A stretch of DNA of 64,000 bases. Source: Streptomyces coeruleorubidus. GTDB taxonomy: Bacteria > Actinomycetota > Actinomycetes > Streptomycetales > Streptomycetaceae. Position 1 is the first letter of the stretch. Every line of letters starts with the position of its first letter. Shown piece by piece: positions 1 to 7,503 of this stretch. Below the pieces are notes generated by a model that did no database searches, was not told where the DNA came from, and saw nothing but the letters and a program-made list of their open reading frames with translations. The translations under genes were made by a program, and so were the position numbers. The DNA lies in contig NZ_CP023694.1 of NCBI RefSeq assembly GCF_008705135.1, forward strand, positions 8,965,001-9,029,000. Reading direction: 5' to 3'.

Positions 1-172
1 GGACGGGGGCCCGGGGGCTCCGCGCGACACACCGACGGGTCGGGCGCCGGCTCTGCGTTCCCAGTCGGCGGACGAGTCCCCGCCGACGCGTAACACGGCG
101 GCGGACGAGCCCCCGGCCCCCCGTGCGGAGCCCGCGGCCGCGACCCCTGCCCGGCGCGTCCCTCGGTCGGCT

Positions 173-1195
173 GTGTCCCCGGTCGACGGCCCGCTCGCCG
201 AGCGTCTCGCGGACGCCGTCGCCGCATCCGACGCCCCGGACGTCGTCTTCGCCCTCTCCCGGCACGGCCGTCGCACCATCGCGAGCGGCGGTACCTCCCC
301 GCCCCCGCCGCTTCCCCGCGAGGACCTCCGCTACGAGACCGGCTCGGCCGCCAAGACGTTCACCGGCCTGCTGCTGGCCCGGCTGATCCACAGCGGCGAG
401 TTGTCCGGCGGTGAACCGGCCGCCGCCCTCCTGGCGAGGGGACAGCCGCCCGGTGCGAACCCGGTGACGCTCGCCCACCTGATCACCCATACCTCCGGGC
501 TGCCCGCCCTGCCGGCCGGCTTCTTCCTCCGGGGCCTGCCCGCCTGGCACACCAACCCCTACGCCCGCTTCCCCGCCGCCCGGGTCGCCGACGCCTTCCT
601 GCGTCACCGGCCCCGCCACCGCCCCGGCACCCGCTGGCGCTACTCCAACTACGGCGTCGCCGTACTCGGACACGCACTCGCCGCCGCGACCCGCACACCA
701 TGGGAGGACCTGCTCACCGACCAGGTCCTGCGCCCGCTCGGCCTCAACGGCACGACTCTGCGGGCGGACGACTCCGGGCTCGACGCCCCCGGGCACGGCA
801 AGGACGGCGAGTCGCCCGTGCCCCCCTTCGACGCCGGGGGCTTCCAGGCGGCGGGTGCCGTGCGGGCCACGCCGCACGATCTGCTCACCTTCATCGAGGC
901 TCACCTGGACCCGACCGGAGCGCCATCGCAGCTGGCCGCCGCCCTGCGCGCGGTGCGCCGCCCCGTGCTCCGCCGGGGCATCGGGCACCGGCACGTCCAC
1001 ACCATCGCCTGGTTCTGTCACCCGACCGGCGGCGGACCGATGTACTTCCACAGCGGCGCGACCCTCGGCCAGCAGGCGTTCCTGGGCTTCCGCCCCGACA
1101 CCGGCACGGCCCTGGCCGCGCTGTGCACCCGCCGCTTCCGCGCCCACGACCCGTTCCTGGCCACCGCGTACGAGCTGCTGGCGGAGGAGGAGTAG
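173..1195 (+). CDS. Serine hydrolase, beta-lactamase/class C family
   Basis: Penicillin-binding-protein-like serine hydrolase of about 340 residues. The active-site SxxK is S58-A-A-K61, the second motif is Y157-S-N159, and H293-S-G295 takes the place of KTG. This is the pattern of esterase or DD-peptidase-like beta-lactamase homologues, so the substrate cannot be told. The GTG at 173 has no convincing ribosome site, and the same frame stays open to base 2 with no stop. The true start may therefore lie further left or outside the window, and the Pro/Ala-rich stretch before 173 could be part of the protein. It converges on the protease gene ending at 1257. Confidence 0.8.
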   Translation: MSPVDGPLAERLADAVAASDAPDVVFALSRHGRRTIASGGTSPPPPLPREDLRYETGSAAKTFTGLLLARLIHSGELSGGEPAAALLARGQPPGANPVTLAHLITHTSGLPALPAGFFLRGLPAWHTNPYARFPAARVADAFLRHRPRHRPGTRWRYSNYGVAVLGHALAAATRTPWEDLLTDQVLRPLGLNGTTLRADDSGLDAPGHGKDGESPVPPFDAGGFQAAGAVRATPHDLLTFIEAHLDPTGAPSQLAAALRAVRRPVLRRGIGHRHVHTIAWFCHPTGGGPMYFHSGATLGQQAFLGFRPDTGTALAALCTRRFRAHDPFLATAYELLAEEE

Positions 1196-1256
1196 CGGGG
1201 TCCGTCCGGCACCGACGGCACCTGCCGCCCAGGCGCCGGACAGCCCTGACCCTTCG

Positions 1257-2624
1257 TCATACCCGCTGCCACAGGGCCGGAGTGCGGCTGGGCGCCCACG
1301 CGCCCTGGGCCTGGTGGGTCTGCAGGCACCGGTAGCGCACACCGGCGTGGCTCACCGTTGCACCGGCCTCATAGACCCGTCCGGCGGCCCACGCCTGCGT
1401 GCCGTTGTCCCCCGGTGCCGAGGGCTGGGCGGCGGCGGTCCTGAGCGTGAGGCCGAAGTCCCTGAGCAGGGGATTGATCGGCTGGTAGAAGGTGGTCCCC
1501 CCGCTCTTGCAGTCGCCCATGCCGCCGGAGGTCACGCCCTGCGCCTGGACGCCCGCGACGAAGGGCCCGCCGGAGTCGCCCGGCTCGGCGCACACCGTCG
1601 TCCGGGTCAGCCCGTCCACCCTGCCCTCGGCGTAGCTGACACTGGTGTCGTGCTGCTCGATCTGGCCGCAGTGCCACCCGGTGGTGGAGCCGGAGCGGCA
1701 GACAGCGGCCCCGACGAGCGCCTGCACCGAGCCGGTGATCTGCACCTTCTGCTCGCCCTCGACCTTCACGTTCGGGGTGGTCGTCCACTGGTCGTTGACG
1801 GCCACCCAGGACATGTCCTTGCCGGGGAACGTGGAAGCCTGGATCGTGCCTTGCTCCGCGTTGTCGAACCCGGTCGTCCTGGCGCCGCTCTTGCCGCAGT
1901 GGCCCGCCGAGGCGAAGCCCTGCTGGTCGCCCTTGGTGACGGAGAAGCCGACGGAGCAGCGGGCGGAGCCGTCGATGTAGTAGGCGTCGCCGCCCGTGAT
2001 CTCCGCGAGAAGGCGCGGCCGGTCCGCCGTCACCTTGACGCCCACGCTCTTGCCGTCGAGGCCCGCGGCCTTGACGAAGGCGGCGGCCGCGGCCTTGTTC
2101 GTGGCCTCCAGCGCGACCCGGTTCGCCGGGATGTCGATGTACCACAGGGGTGTGTCACGCGTGCTGACGCGACCCGCCGCAGCGTCCAGTTTCCGCTTCG
2201 CGGCCTGGAGGTCGCGGAGCGTCTTCTTCACGACGGCCGCCTTGGCGCCCTGGGCCCTGATGACGGGCACATCCGTTGCGTGGGTGGTCGCCACGACCAG
2301 CTCCTGTGACGTCGCGCCGCGCAACCAGGCCCCCGCGAAACGGTTGCCCAGCGCGTTGCGCAGTCGCCCCGCCCGAGTGCCCGCCTCCGCCTCGTTGACC
2401 AGCCGCCGGGACGCCTGGGCCGGGGTCAGCCCGAGGTCGCGCTGCAGAGCACGCAGTACCGGAGCCGACGGCCGGTCGGCGCCGAGGGTCTGGGCGGACG
2501 AGGGAAGAGATCCCGCGGGGGGCGCCGGCTCGGCCGCCACGGCCGAGGGGATCCCGGTGGCGACGAGTGCGCCGAGCGCGGTCAGGGCCGCCCGGCGTCC
2601 GGTCACGGTATGTCTGTGGACCAT
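1257..2624 (-). CDS. Secreted S1 protease with pro-region and chitin-binding domain
   Basis: Streptogrisin/alpha-lytic-type protease, 455 residues. An export signal with Arg-rich start and Ala cleavage region covers about residues 1-31. A pro-peptide of the alpha-lytic type follows to about 210. The mature chymotrypsin fold holds H242 (SAGHC), probable D270 (KDMSWV) and S351 (GDSGGP). The last 45 residues (W, Y and W-rich, ending LWQRV) look like a carbohydrate-binding module of the chitinase type, as in streptogrisin C. Known role of the family: extracellular protein degradation after self-cleavage of the pro-region. The C-terminal module suggests anchoring on chitin. The start codon is ATG with AAGGAGA upstream. 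Confidence 0.9.
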   Translation of the reverse strand: MVHRHTVTGRRAALTALGALVATGIPSAVAAEPAPPAGSLPSSAQTLGADRPSAPVLRALQRDLGLTPAQASRRLVNEAEAGTRAGRLRNALGNRFAGAWLRGATSQELVVATTHATDVPVIRAQGAKAAVVKKTLRDLQAAKRKLDAAAGRVSTRDTPLWYIDIPANRVALEATNKAAAAAFVKAAGLDGKSVGVKVTADRPRLLAEITGGDAYYIDGSARCSVGFSVTKGDQQGFASAGHCGKSGARTTGFDNAEQGTIQASTFPGKDMSWVAVNDQWTTTPNVKVEGEQKVQITGSVQALVGAAVCRSGSTTGWHCGQIEQHDTSVSYAEGRVDGLTRTTVCAEPGDSGGPFVAGVQAQGVTSGGMGDCKSGGTTFYQPINPLLRDFGLTLRTAAAQPSAPGDNGTQAWAAGRVYEAGATVSHAGVRYRCLQTHQAQGAWAPSRTPALWQRV

Positions 2625-2682
2625 TCGGTGTGTCTCCTTCGCTCACGCTGGAACTGTCGCAAGGACAAAGGCCTTGCCGGAA

Positions 2683-2744
2683 CGGCCCGGAGTGATGTCC
2701 CGGGCCGCCCCGTTTCGCGCTTTGGCGCGGGGAAGGGGCGCCAA
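2683..2744 (-). terminator. Two hairpins downstream of phoD
   Basis: Stems 2683-2690/2700-2707 (8 bp) and 2722-2728/2738-2744 (7 bp) lie between the stop of the phosphatase and the start of the protease. There is no T-run on the minus strand, so they are GC hairpins of the kind common in Streptomyces rather than classic intrinsic terminators. Confidence 0.45.
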
Positions 2745-2770
2745 GTGCAGTACTGCGGACGCCAGGCGGG

Positions 2771-4435
2771 TCACGCGGGCTTCAGACCGGGCGAACCCAC
2801 CTCCGTGACGAAGGACGCAGCCGTCGAGACGGTGCCCCCGGGCGTCGTGATGGCCGAGACGGTCCGGAAGTCGGCCTGGGCGTTCTCGCGGCCCAGTGCG
2901 ACCCGGAGGTAGCCGCGCCGGCCGTCGAAGAACTTCAAGTGAGGGTTGGCCTTCATGTACGTGTCCCACTCGGTCGGCTTCCGGGCGCCGTTCCCGCCGC
3001 TGGCGATGGAGGTGCAGGTGAACTCCGTGCCCACCGTCCTGGACGCCGGGTCGTCGAAGTCGTCCTTGATGTCGAAGGCGTACCCGACGTGGACGTCGCC
3101 GGTGAGGACCATCCAGTTGTCGACGCCCGCGGCCTTCGCGCCCGCCATGAGGCGGTTGCGGGAGGCGCGGTAGCCGTCCCAGGCGTCCATGGAGACCCGG
3201 GCCGGCGCGGTCAGGTCGAACTTGCGCTGGGAGAAGCACACCTGCTGGGGCATCACGTGCCACAGCGCGGCGGAGTCCCGCCAGCCGTCCAGCAGCCAGC
3301 GCTCCTGCGCGGCGCCGGTGAGGGTGCGGGCCGGATCGTCGGACTCGGGGCCCGGCGCGTGCGGCCGGTCGTTGTAGGCCTGGTCGGAGCGGTACTGGCG
3401 GGTGTCGAGGATGTCGAACTGGGCGAGCGAGCCCCAGGCCAGCCGGCGGTACAACCGGGCGTCGGGTCCCTGCGGCAGCTGCCCGGCACGCAGCGGCTGA
3501 TTCTCCCAGTACGCCCGGTAGGCGGCGGCACGCCGCACCAGGAACTGCTCAGCAGGACCGCCCTTCTCGTCGATGGCGCCCGCGTAGTTGTTCTCGGTCT
3601 CGTGATCGTCCCAGGTGACCACGAACGGGTGCCGGGCGTGCGCGGCCTGCAGATCCGGGTCGCTCTTGTAGAGCGCGTAGCGCAGCCGGTAGTCCGCCAG
3701 CGTGGTGGTCTCGCGGTTGAACACGTCGGGCAGCTTGCGGTCGGTGTAGCGGCGGTCCCCGCCGGCGGAGTCCACCGGGTACTCGTACAGGTAGTCGCCG
3801 AGGTGGAAGACCACGTCGACGTCCTCCTGCGCCAGATGACGATGGGCGGTGTAGTAGCCGTCCTGGTAGGCCTGGCAGGCGACAGCGGCCAGTCGCAGGC
3901 TGTCCGCGGCACTGCCCTCGGCCGGCGCCGTCCGGGTGCGCCCGACGGGGCTGATCCAGGTGCCCACCCGGAACCGGTAGTAGTAGTGGCTGTCCGGCAT
4001 CATGCCCTTGACGTCGACGTGCACGCTGTGGGCGTACTCGGGGTGGGCCGTGGCGACCCCCTGGTGCTCGACGAGGGCGAACCACTCGTCCATGGCCACT
4101 TCCCACTGGACGACGACCCGCTGCCGGCCCAGGCCGCCGTCCTCCGCGAACGGCTCGGGAGCGAGCCGGGTCCAGATCAGCACCGAGTCGGGCAGCGGGT
4201 CCCCGGACGCCACGCCGAGGGTGAACGGGTCGTTGGTGATCCGCGCCGCGTCCAGCTCGGGAGCGGCGGTGACACCGCGGGCCGGCCGGTTGGTGGAGAA
4301 GGCGAGCATCGCGGCCGCCGCGGTGACGGTCAGGAAGCGACGGCGGGCGACGTGCGGTGCCGCGGTGCGCAGTACGGCGTCGTGCGGGGAGAAGGCATGC
4401 TCGGACGGTGGTCTTTGACGACCCGTCAGCGCCAT
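2771..4435 (-). CDS. phoD: PhoD-type alkaline phosphatase/phosphodiesterase
   Basis: 554 residues, the usual size for secreted PhoD enzymes, which hydrolyse phosphate mono- and diesters with Fe/Ca cofactors after Tat export. A twin-arginine signal (ARRRFL followed by an Ala-rich hydrophobic stretch) sits about 30 residues from the start. The PhoD N-terminal domain follows (TLGVASGDPLPDSVLIWTRL region), then metal-binding motifs HLGDYLYEY and WDDHETENN and a late GDVHVG. The start is an ATG with GAGAGGACACC upstream. In Streptomyces phoD is normally under PhoP control. A lone GTTCACA-like half site near 4513 is not enough to call a PHO box. Confidence 0.92.
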   Translation of the reverse strand: MALTGRQRPPSEHAFSPHDAVLRTAAPHVARRRFLTVTAAAAMLAFSTNRPARGVTAAPELDAARITNDPFTLGVASGDPLPDSVLIWTRLAPEPFAEDGGLGRQRVVVQWEVAMDEWFALVEHQGVATAHPEYAHSVHVDVKGMMPDSHYYYRFRVGTWISPVGRTRTAPAEGSAADSLRLAAVACQAYQDGYYTAHRHLAQEDVDVVFHLGDYLYEYPVDSAGGDRRYTDRKLPDVFNRETTTLADYRLRYALYKSDPDLQAAHARHPFVVTWDDHETENNYAGAIDEKGGPAEQFLVRRAAAYRAYWENQPLRAGQLPQGPDARLYRRLAWGSLAQFDILDTRQYRSDQAYNDRPHAPGPESDDPARTLTGAAQERWLLDGWRDSAALWHVMPQQVCFSQRKFDLTAPARVSMDAWDGYRASRNRLMAGAKAAGVDNWMVLTGDVHVGYAFDIKDDFDDPASRTVGTEFTCTSIASGGNGARKPTEWDTYMKANPHLKFFDGRRGYLRVALGRENAQADFRTVSAITTPGGTVSTAASFVTEVGSPGLKPA

Positions 4436-4620
4436 CTGGTGTCCTCTCGTGCGGGGCGCGGAGCAAGCATGCTAAGCAGACAAAATGCCTGATAGCGGCA
4501 CGACTTGCGGGGCGTTCACACCAGAGGCGGTACGCGAGCGGCTCGTCACGTCACGCAGCCGTCAGCGGCGGGCCGTTGGCAGGCGCCGCGTGCCGCGGGA
4601 CACGAGTGGGACACGAGAAC

Positions 4621-4642
4621 GCCGCCGGCGTGGGCCGGCGGC
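4621..4642 (-). terminator. GC hairpin after metallophosphoesterase
   Basis: Perfect 9-bp stem (4621-4629 with 4634-4642) and a 4-base loop, 20 bases beyond the stop of the operon ending at 4662. Confidence 0.6.
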
Positions 4643-4661
4643 GGATGGGGGACTGGGCTGT

Positions 4662-5426
4662 CTAGCGGGCCGCTTGAGCTGCGGCCCCGGTGGTCACGTG
4701 GTCGTGGACGGGCAGATGGTAGACGTGGAACGCCCGCCCGATGACCGGCTGGGCGACGTTGCGCACCCGCACGCCGCCGTTCGTCATGCCGTGTTCCGTG
4801 CCGGCGTGCGCGTGCCCGTGCACCGCGAGGTCGGCGCCGGCGGTGTCGATCGCCTCGGCCAGCAGATAGCTGCCCAGGAACGGATAGATCTCCAGCGGCT
4901 CGCCCGCCAGCGTGTCCGGGACGGGGGAGAAGTGGGTCAGGGCGATCCGCGCGTCGCAGCCCTCCTCGCCCAGCTGCTCCAGGGACGCGCGCAGGCTGTC
5001 GGCGCATCGGCGCGAGTACCTGACGAACTCCTTCATGACCGGCTCGCCGAACTCCCCGGCGCAGCGGCCGACGAAACCGCCGCCGAACCCCTTGGTGCCG
5101 GCCACGCCGATCCGCGCCCCGCCGCTCGTCACGACCGTGCCCTGCCCCTCCAGGACATGGGCACCGGCGTCCCGGAGGATGGCCGTGACCTCGTCGGGCC
5201 GGTCGTCGTGATGGTCGTGGTTGCCCAGCACGGCGACCACCGGAACCCCGAGGTCCCGGACCTCCCGGGCCACCACCCGGGCCTCCTCGGGGGTGCCGTG
5301 CCGGGTCAGGTCCCCGGCCAGCAGCAGGAGGTCGGCGCACTCGGGCAGGGTCTCGAAGGCGGGCCGGAGCAGGCCCTGGCTGTCGGGCCCCATGTGGATG
5401 TCTCCGACGGCTGCGATGCGGATCAT
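4662..5426 (-). CDS. Calcineurin-like metallophosphoesterase
   Basis: 254-residue cytosolic metallophosphoesterase with the full set of dinuclear-metal motifs: GDIHMG near the start, GDLTRHG, GNHDHH, a central LTHFSP and GHAHAG near the end. The family cleaves phosphodiesters of nucleotides, nucleic acids or small molecules, and the substrate cannot be read from the sequence. It is the last gene of a minus-strand operon. Its ATG overlaps the TGA of the BON gene (ATGA), so translation is likely coupled. Confidence 0.88.
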   Translation of the reverse strand: MIRIAAVGDIHMGPDSQGLLRPAFETLPECADLLLLAGDLTRHGTPEEARVVAREVRDLGVPVVAVLGNHDHHDDRPDEVTAILRDAGAHVLEGQGTVVTSGGARIGVAGTKGFGGGFVGRCAGEFGEPVMKEFVRYSRRCADSLRASLEQLGEEGCDARIALTHFSPVPDTLAGEPLEIYPFLGSYLLAEAIDTAGADLAVHGHAHAGTEHGMTNGGVRVRNVAQPVIGRAFHVYHLPVHDHVTTGAAAQAAR

Positions 5427-5710
5427 GCGAGTTCCTCCGCGTGGTCGGGGGAGGACGTCTCGGTCACCACGAGGTCGCTGTGCACCGGGACCCCGGCGAG
5501 CTCCTCCTGCACGGTGCGGACGATCTCGTCGCGGCAGGGCGCCGAGGGGACGGTGCCGGTGAGCAGCACCGTCCGGCCGCGGGCCTCGACCCGTACGCCC
5601 AGTTCACCGAGTTCACCGGAGGCGAGGCGGTCCTGGAGGTGGGCGATCCGGTACTCCAGGTTCTGCTCCGGCTCCCCGCCGCCCGGGGGCTGTGAGCCGT
5701 GGGTAGTCAT
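5423..5710 (-). CDS. BON-domain protein
   Basis: 95-residue protein with one BON domain over about residues 20-80 (V-RVEARGRTVLLTGTV pattern followed by E-V-L-G--V-S-L core). BON domains bind membranes or phospholipids and often appear in osmotic-shock proteins. There is no signal peptide, so it is probably cytosolic or membrane-peripheral. The ATG at 5710 has AAGGAA upstream, and the gene lies 16 bases behind the nucleotidyltransferase and overlaps the metallophosphoesterase. The three form one operon. Function within the operon is unknown. Confidence 0.8.
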   Translation of the reverse strand: MTTHGSQPPGGGEPEQNLEYRIAHLQDRLASGELGELGVRVEARGRTVLLTGTVPSAPCRDEIVRTVQEELAGVPVHSDLVVTETSSPDHAEELA

Positions 5711-5726
5711 GGGTGTTCCTTCCGCG

Positions 5727-6404
5727 TCAGATGACGTTCAGGCGCTCCAGGAGGAAGAAGAACGCGGCGGGCATGGGCTCGTCCCCGCACTCGCGCCGCA
5801 CCCGCTCCCAGTCGACCTTCTCGCGCAGGGCGCGCGCGATGGGCAGGGCCGCGCCGAAGTCGCAGTGGTGCTCGGAGAAGGCGGCGATCAGGCTCCACAG
5901 CAGGTCGGTCGGGGCCAGCACGGGCATGCGCACCGAGTCGACCGAGACCTCCTCCGCCCGCTCCAGCATGTCCGCGCCGACCGGCCGGTGCGCCAGCTCG
6001 AAGATGATGTCCACCGGCTGGCCGAAACACGTGGCCTTGATCAGCCAGTCCTCCGGCGGGCTGTAGACCGTCAGCCCGGCCTCGCGCAGCGTGGCCGCCA
6101 CCGCGTCCGCGTCCTCGGGGCGGATGGCGAAGTCGACGTCGTGCTGGAGGTTCTTCTCGCCGCCGTGGGCGTAGGCGGCCACGCTCCCGGCCAGCGCGAA
6201 GAGGTGCCCCTTGCGCTTCAGCAGGGCGCCGACCTGCTTGGCCGCCTCCAGAATCGCCTGGTTGCGGTCCAGGGGCAGCTCCTGCGGCGGCTCGTCGGCC
6301 TGCGGGTCCTGCGGTGGCGCGGGCTCGGACTGGTCCGGTGCCAGCCGGAAATCGGGGATTCCCGGTCGCCGGACGAGCGTCGCGTCATCACCGTTCTGCG
6401 TCAT
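5727..6404 (-). CDS. Nucleotidyltransferase-fold protein
   Basis: 225-residue protein of the minimal nucleotidyltransferase/AbiEii-like type. A Pro/Gln-rich leader of about 45 residues precedes the fold. The signature is AGSVAAYAHGG followed by HDVDF, the G-S...D-x-D active-site pattern, with a third acidic residue likely in the later VDIIFE strand. Such proteins transfer NMP to a protein, RNA or small molecule, or have lost activity. The frame continues upstream to 6668, but ATG 6404 has GGAGTG upstream and gives the family start. It is first gene of the operon with BON and metallophosphoesterase genes. No partner HEPN or antitoxin gene is adjacent, so it is not an obvious toxin-antitoxin pair. 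Confidence 0.75.
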   Translation of the reverse strand: MTQNGDDATLVRRPGIPDFRLAPDQSEPAPPQDPQADEPPQELPLDRNQAILEAAKQVGALLKRKGHLFALAGSVAAYAHGGEKNLQHDVDFAIRPEDADAVAATLREAGLTVYSPPEDWLIKATCFGQPVDIIFELAHRPVGADMLERAEEVSVDSVRMPVLAPTDLLWSLIAAFSEHHCDFGAALPIARALREKVDWERVRRECGDEPMPAAFFFLLERLNVI

Positions 6405-6903
6405 GACCACTCCATTCGCGGAAAGGGCACCCCGCCGCCGCGCGGTGCCGGACCCGTGACGGCCTGCTGCGTGCCCGCTCTGAGTACCCGGAGCCGCCAC
6501 ACCGACACGAAAGGCCCGCGAAGAGCACCCGACCGAGGGCCGGTTTCCGCCGAGGCCGAGGTCGAGCCGACCGCGACGAACCGGGACGGCTGCCCGACCG
6601 GCGCGCCCGGCCCTGTCATCGCCCCGGGGCCGGACTCGCCTCACGCACGTGCACCGTCTCGTCGACAATCGCCGGGGGCGGCTCGATCGTCATCTCCGCC
6701 GTGGGCGACGGATGGCAGTCGTACACCAAGCGCTGCGTGGGCGGCGTCCACGACGGCGAGACCGTCCTGCGGGACCCCGGCTGAGACCTCGGCCGAGTCC
6801 CCGGCTGAAGAAGACAAGCGCTAGCTCCAGCAAAGTCGGAATATGGGGGAAGGAGCTGGGAAACCGGTTGAAGCCGCTGGACAACGCGTTTGTGGAGGTC
6901 GCC
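6405..6903. other. 499-bp gap, possible coding relic
   Basis: No gene with a start and ribosome site is visible. A short plus-strand frame from about 6632 to the TGA at 6782-6784 reads like protein (SIVISAVGDGWQSY, with Cys). The stretch before it looks coding in another frame (plus 6543 onward, VSAEAEVEPTAT), which suggests a frameshifted remnant of a small gene. The rest should hold the divergent promoters of the genes starting at 6404 and 6904. Confidence 0.35.
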
Positions 6904-7488
6904 ATGAACCAGGAGACATCACGTTCGCCCGATCTTCCGCAGCCGTTGCGGGCCGTCGCGTCCGGTCTGAGGCATCTGCCGGGTGCGGGGCAGGTGGGCA
7001 AGGTGGCCGGAGACACCCTGGACAGGATCGGGGCGGTGTCGCCGCGCGGCCGCCGGATGGCGGTCTACGCCGGTGCCGGAGTGCTCGGCGTGGCCGGAGT
7101 GGTGGAGTGGCCGGTGGCGCTGACCGGCGCGGCCGTGGCCTGGCTGACGCAACCGAAGCCCGGACAGCGACCCGACGGCGCGTCAGCGAACGACGGCACG
7201 CAGACCGCCGGGACCGGTGAACGCCGTTCCGGAGCCGGCGCCGAGGGCAGGCCGGACGATCAGGACACCTCCTCGTACGGCCCCGGCGACAAACTCGCCT
7301 CGTCCCACTACCGGCAGGACCGGCCGGAGAACCACGTCCACGAACAGCCCGCGAAAGTGGGCGACACCGCCACCGCCTCCGCGCTGAAGCAGGTCGCCGA
7401 AGCCACCGCGCACCACGACCCGCACGGGGAGGAGCCGGACCGGGAGCAGGCCGGCCGGCAAGGACACGACAGCCGGCCCACCGGCTGA
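6904..7488 (+). CDS. Small membrane protein paired with P-type ATPase
   Basis: 194 residues. Residues about 15-50 are a basic amphipathic start. A hydrophobic segment with Gly/Ala (YAGAGVLGVAGVVEWPVALTGA) around 55-80 makes one or two membrane passes. The C-terminal 110 residues are polar, acidic and His-rich, and probably disordered. No known domain is recognised. The ATG at 6904 has GGAGG seven bases upstream. The frame extends further left, but without a ribosome site. It ends 15 bases before the giant P-type ATPase, so the two are very likely co-transcribed and it may be an accessory subunit or chaperone for the pump. That role is inference from position only. Confidence 0.7.
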   Translation: MNQETSRSPDLPQPLRAVASGLRHLPGAGQVGKVAGDTLDRIGAVSPRGRRMAVYAGAGVLGVAGVVEWPVALTGAAVAWLTQPKPGQRPDGASANDGTQTAGTGERRSGAGAEGRPDDQDTSSYGPGDKLASSHYRQDRPENHVHEQPAKVGDTATASALKQVAEATAHHDPHGEEPDREQAGRQGHDSRPTG

Positions 7489-7503
7489 GTCGGGAAACAG
7501 GAG

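Noticed and set aside
4500..4530. PHO box before phoD
   Set aside because: Only one GTTCACA-like half site is seen; a PHO box needs at least two in tandem at 11-bp spacing.
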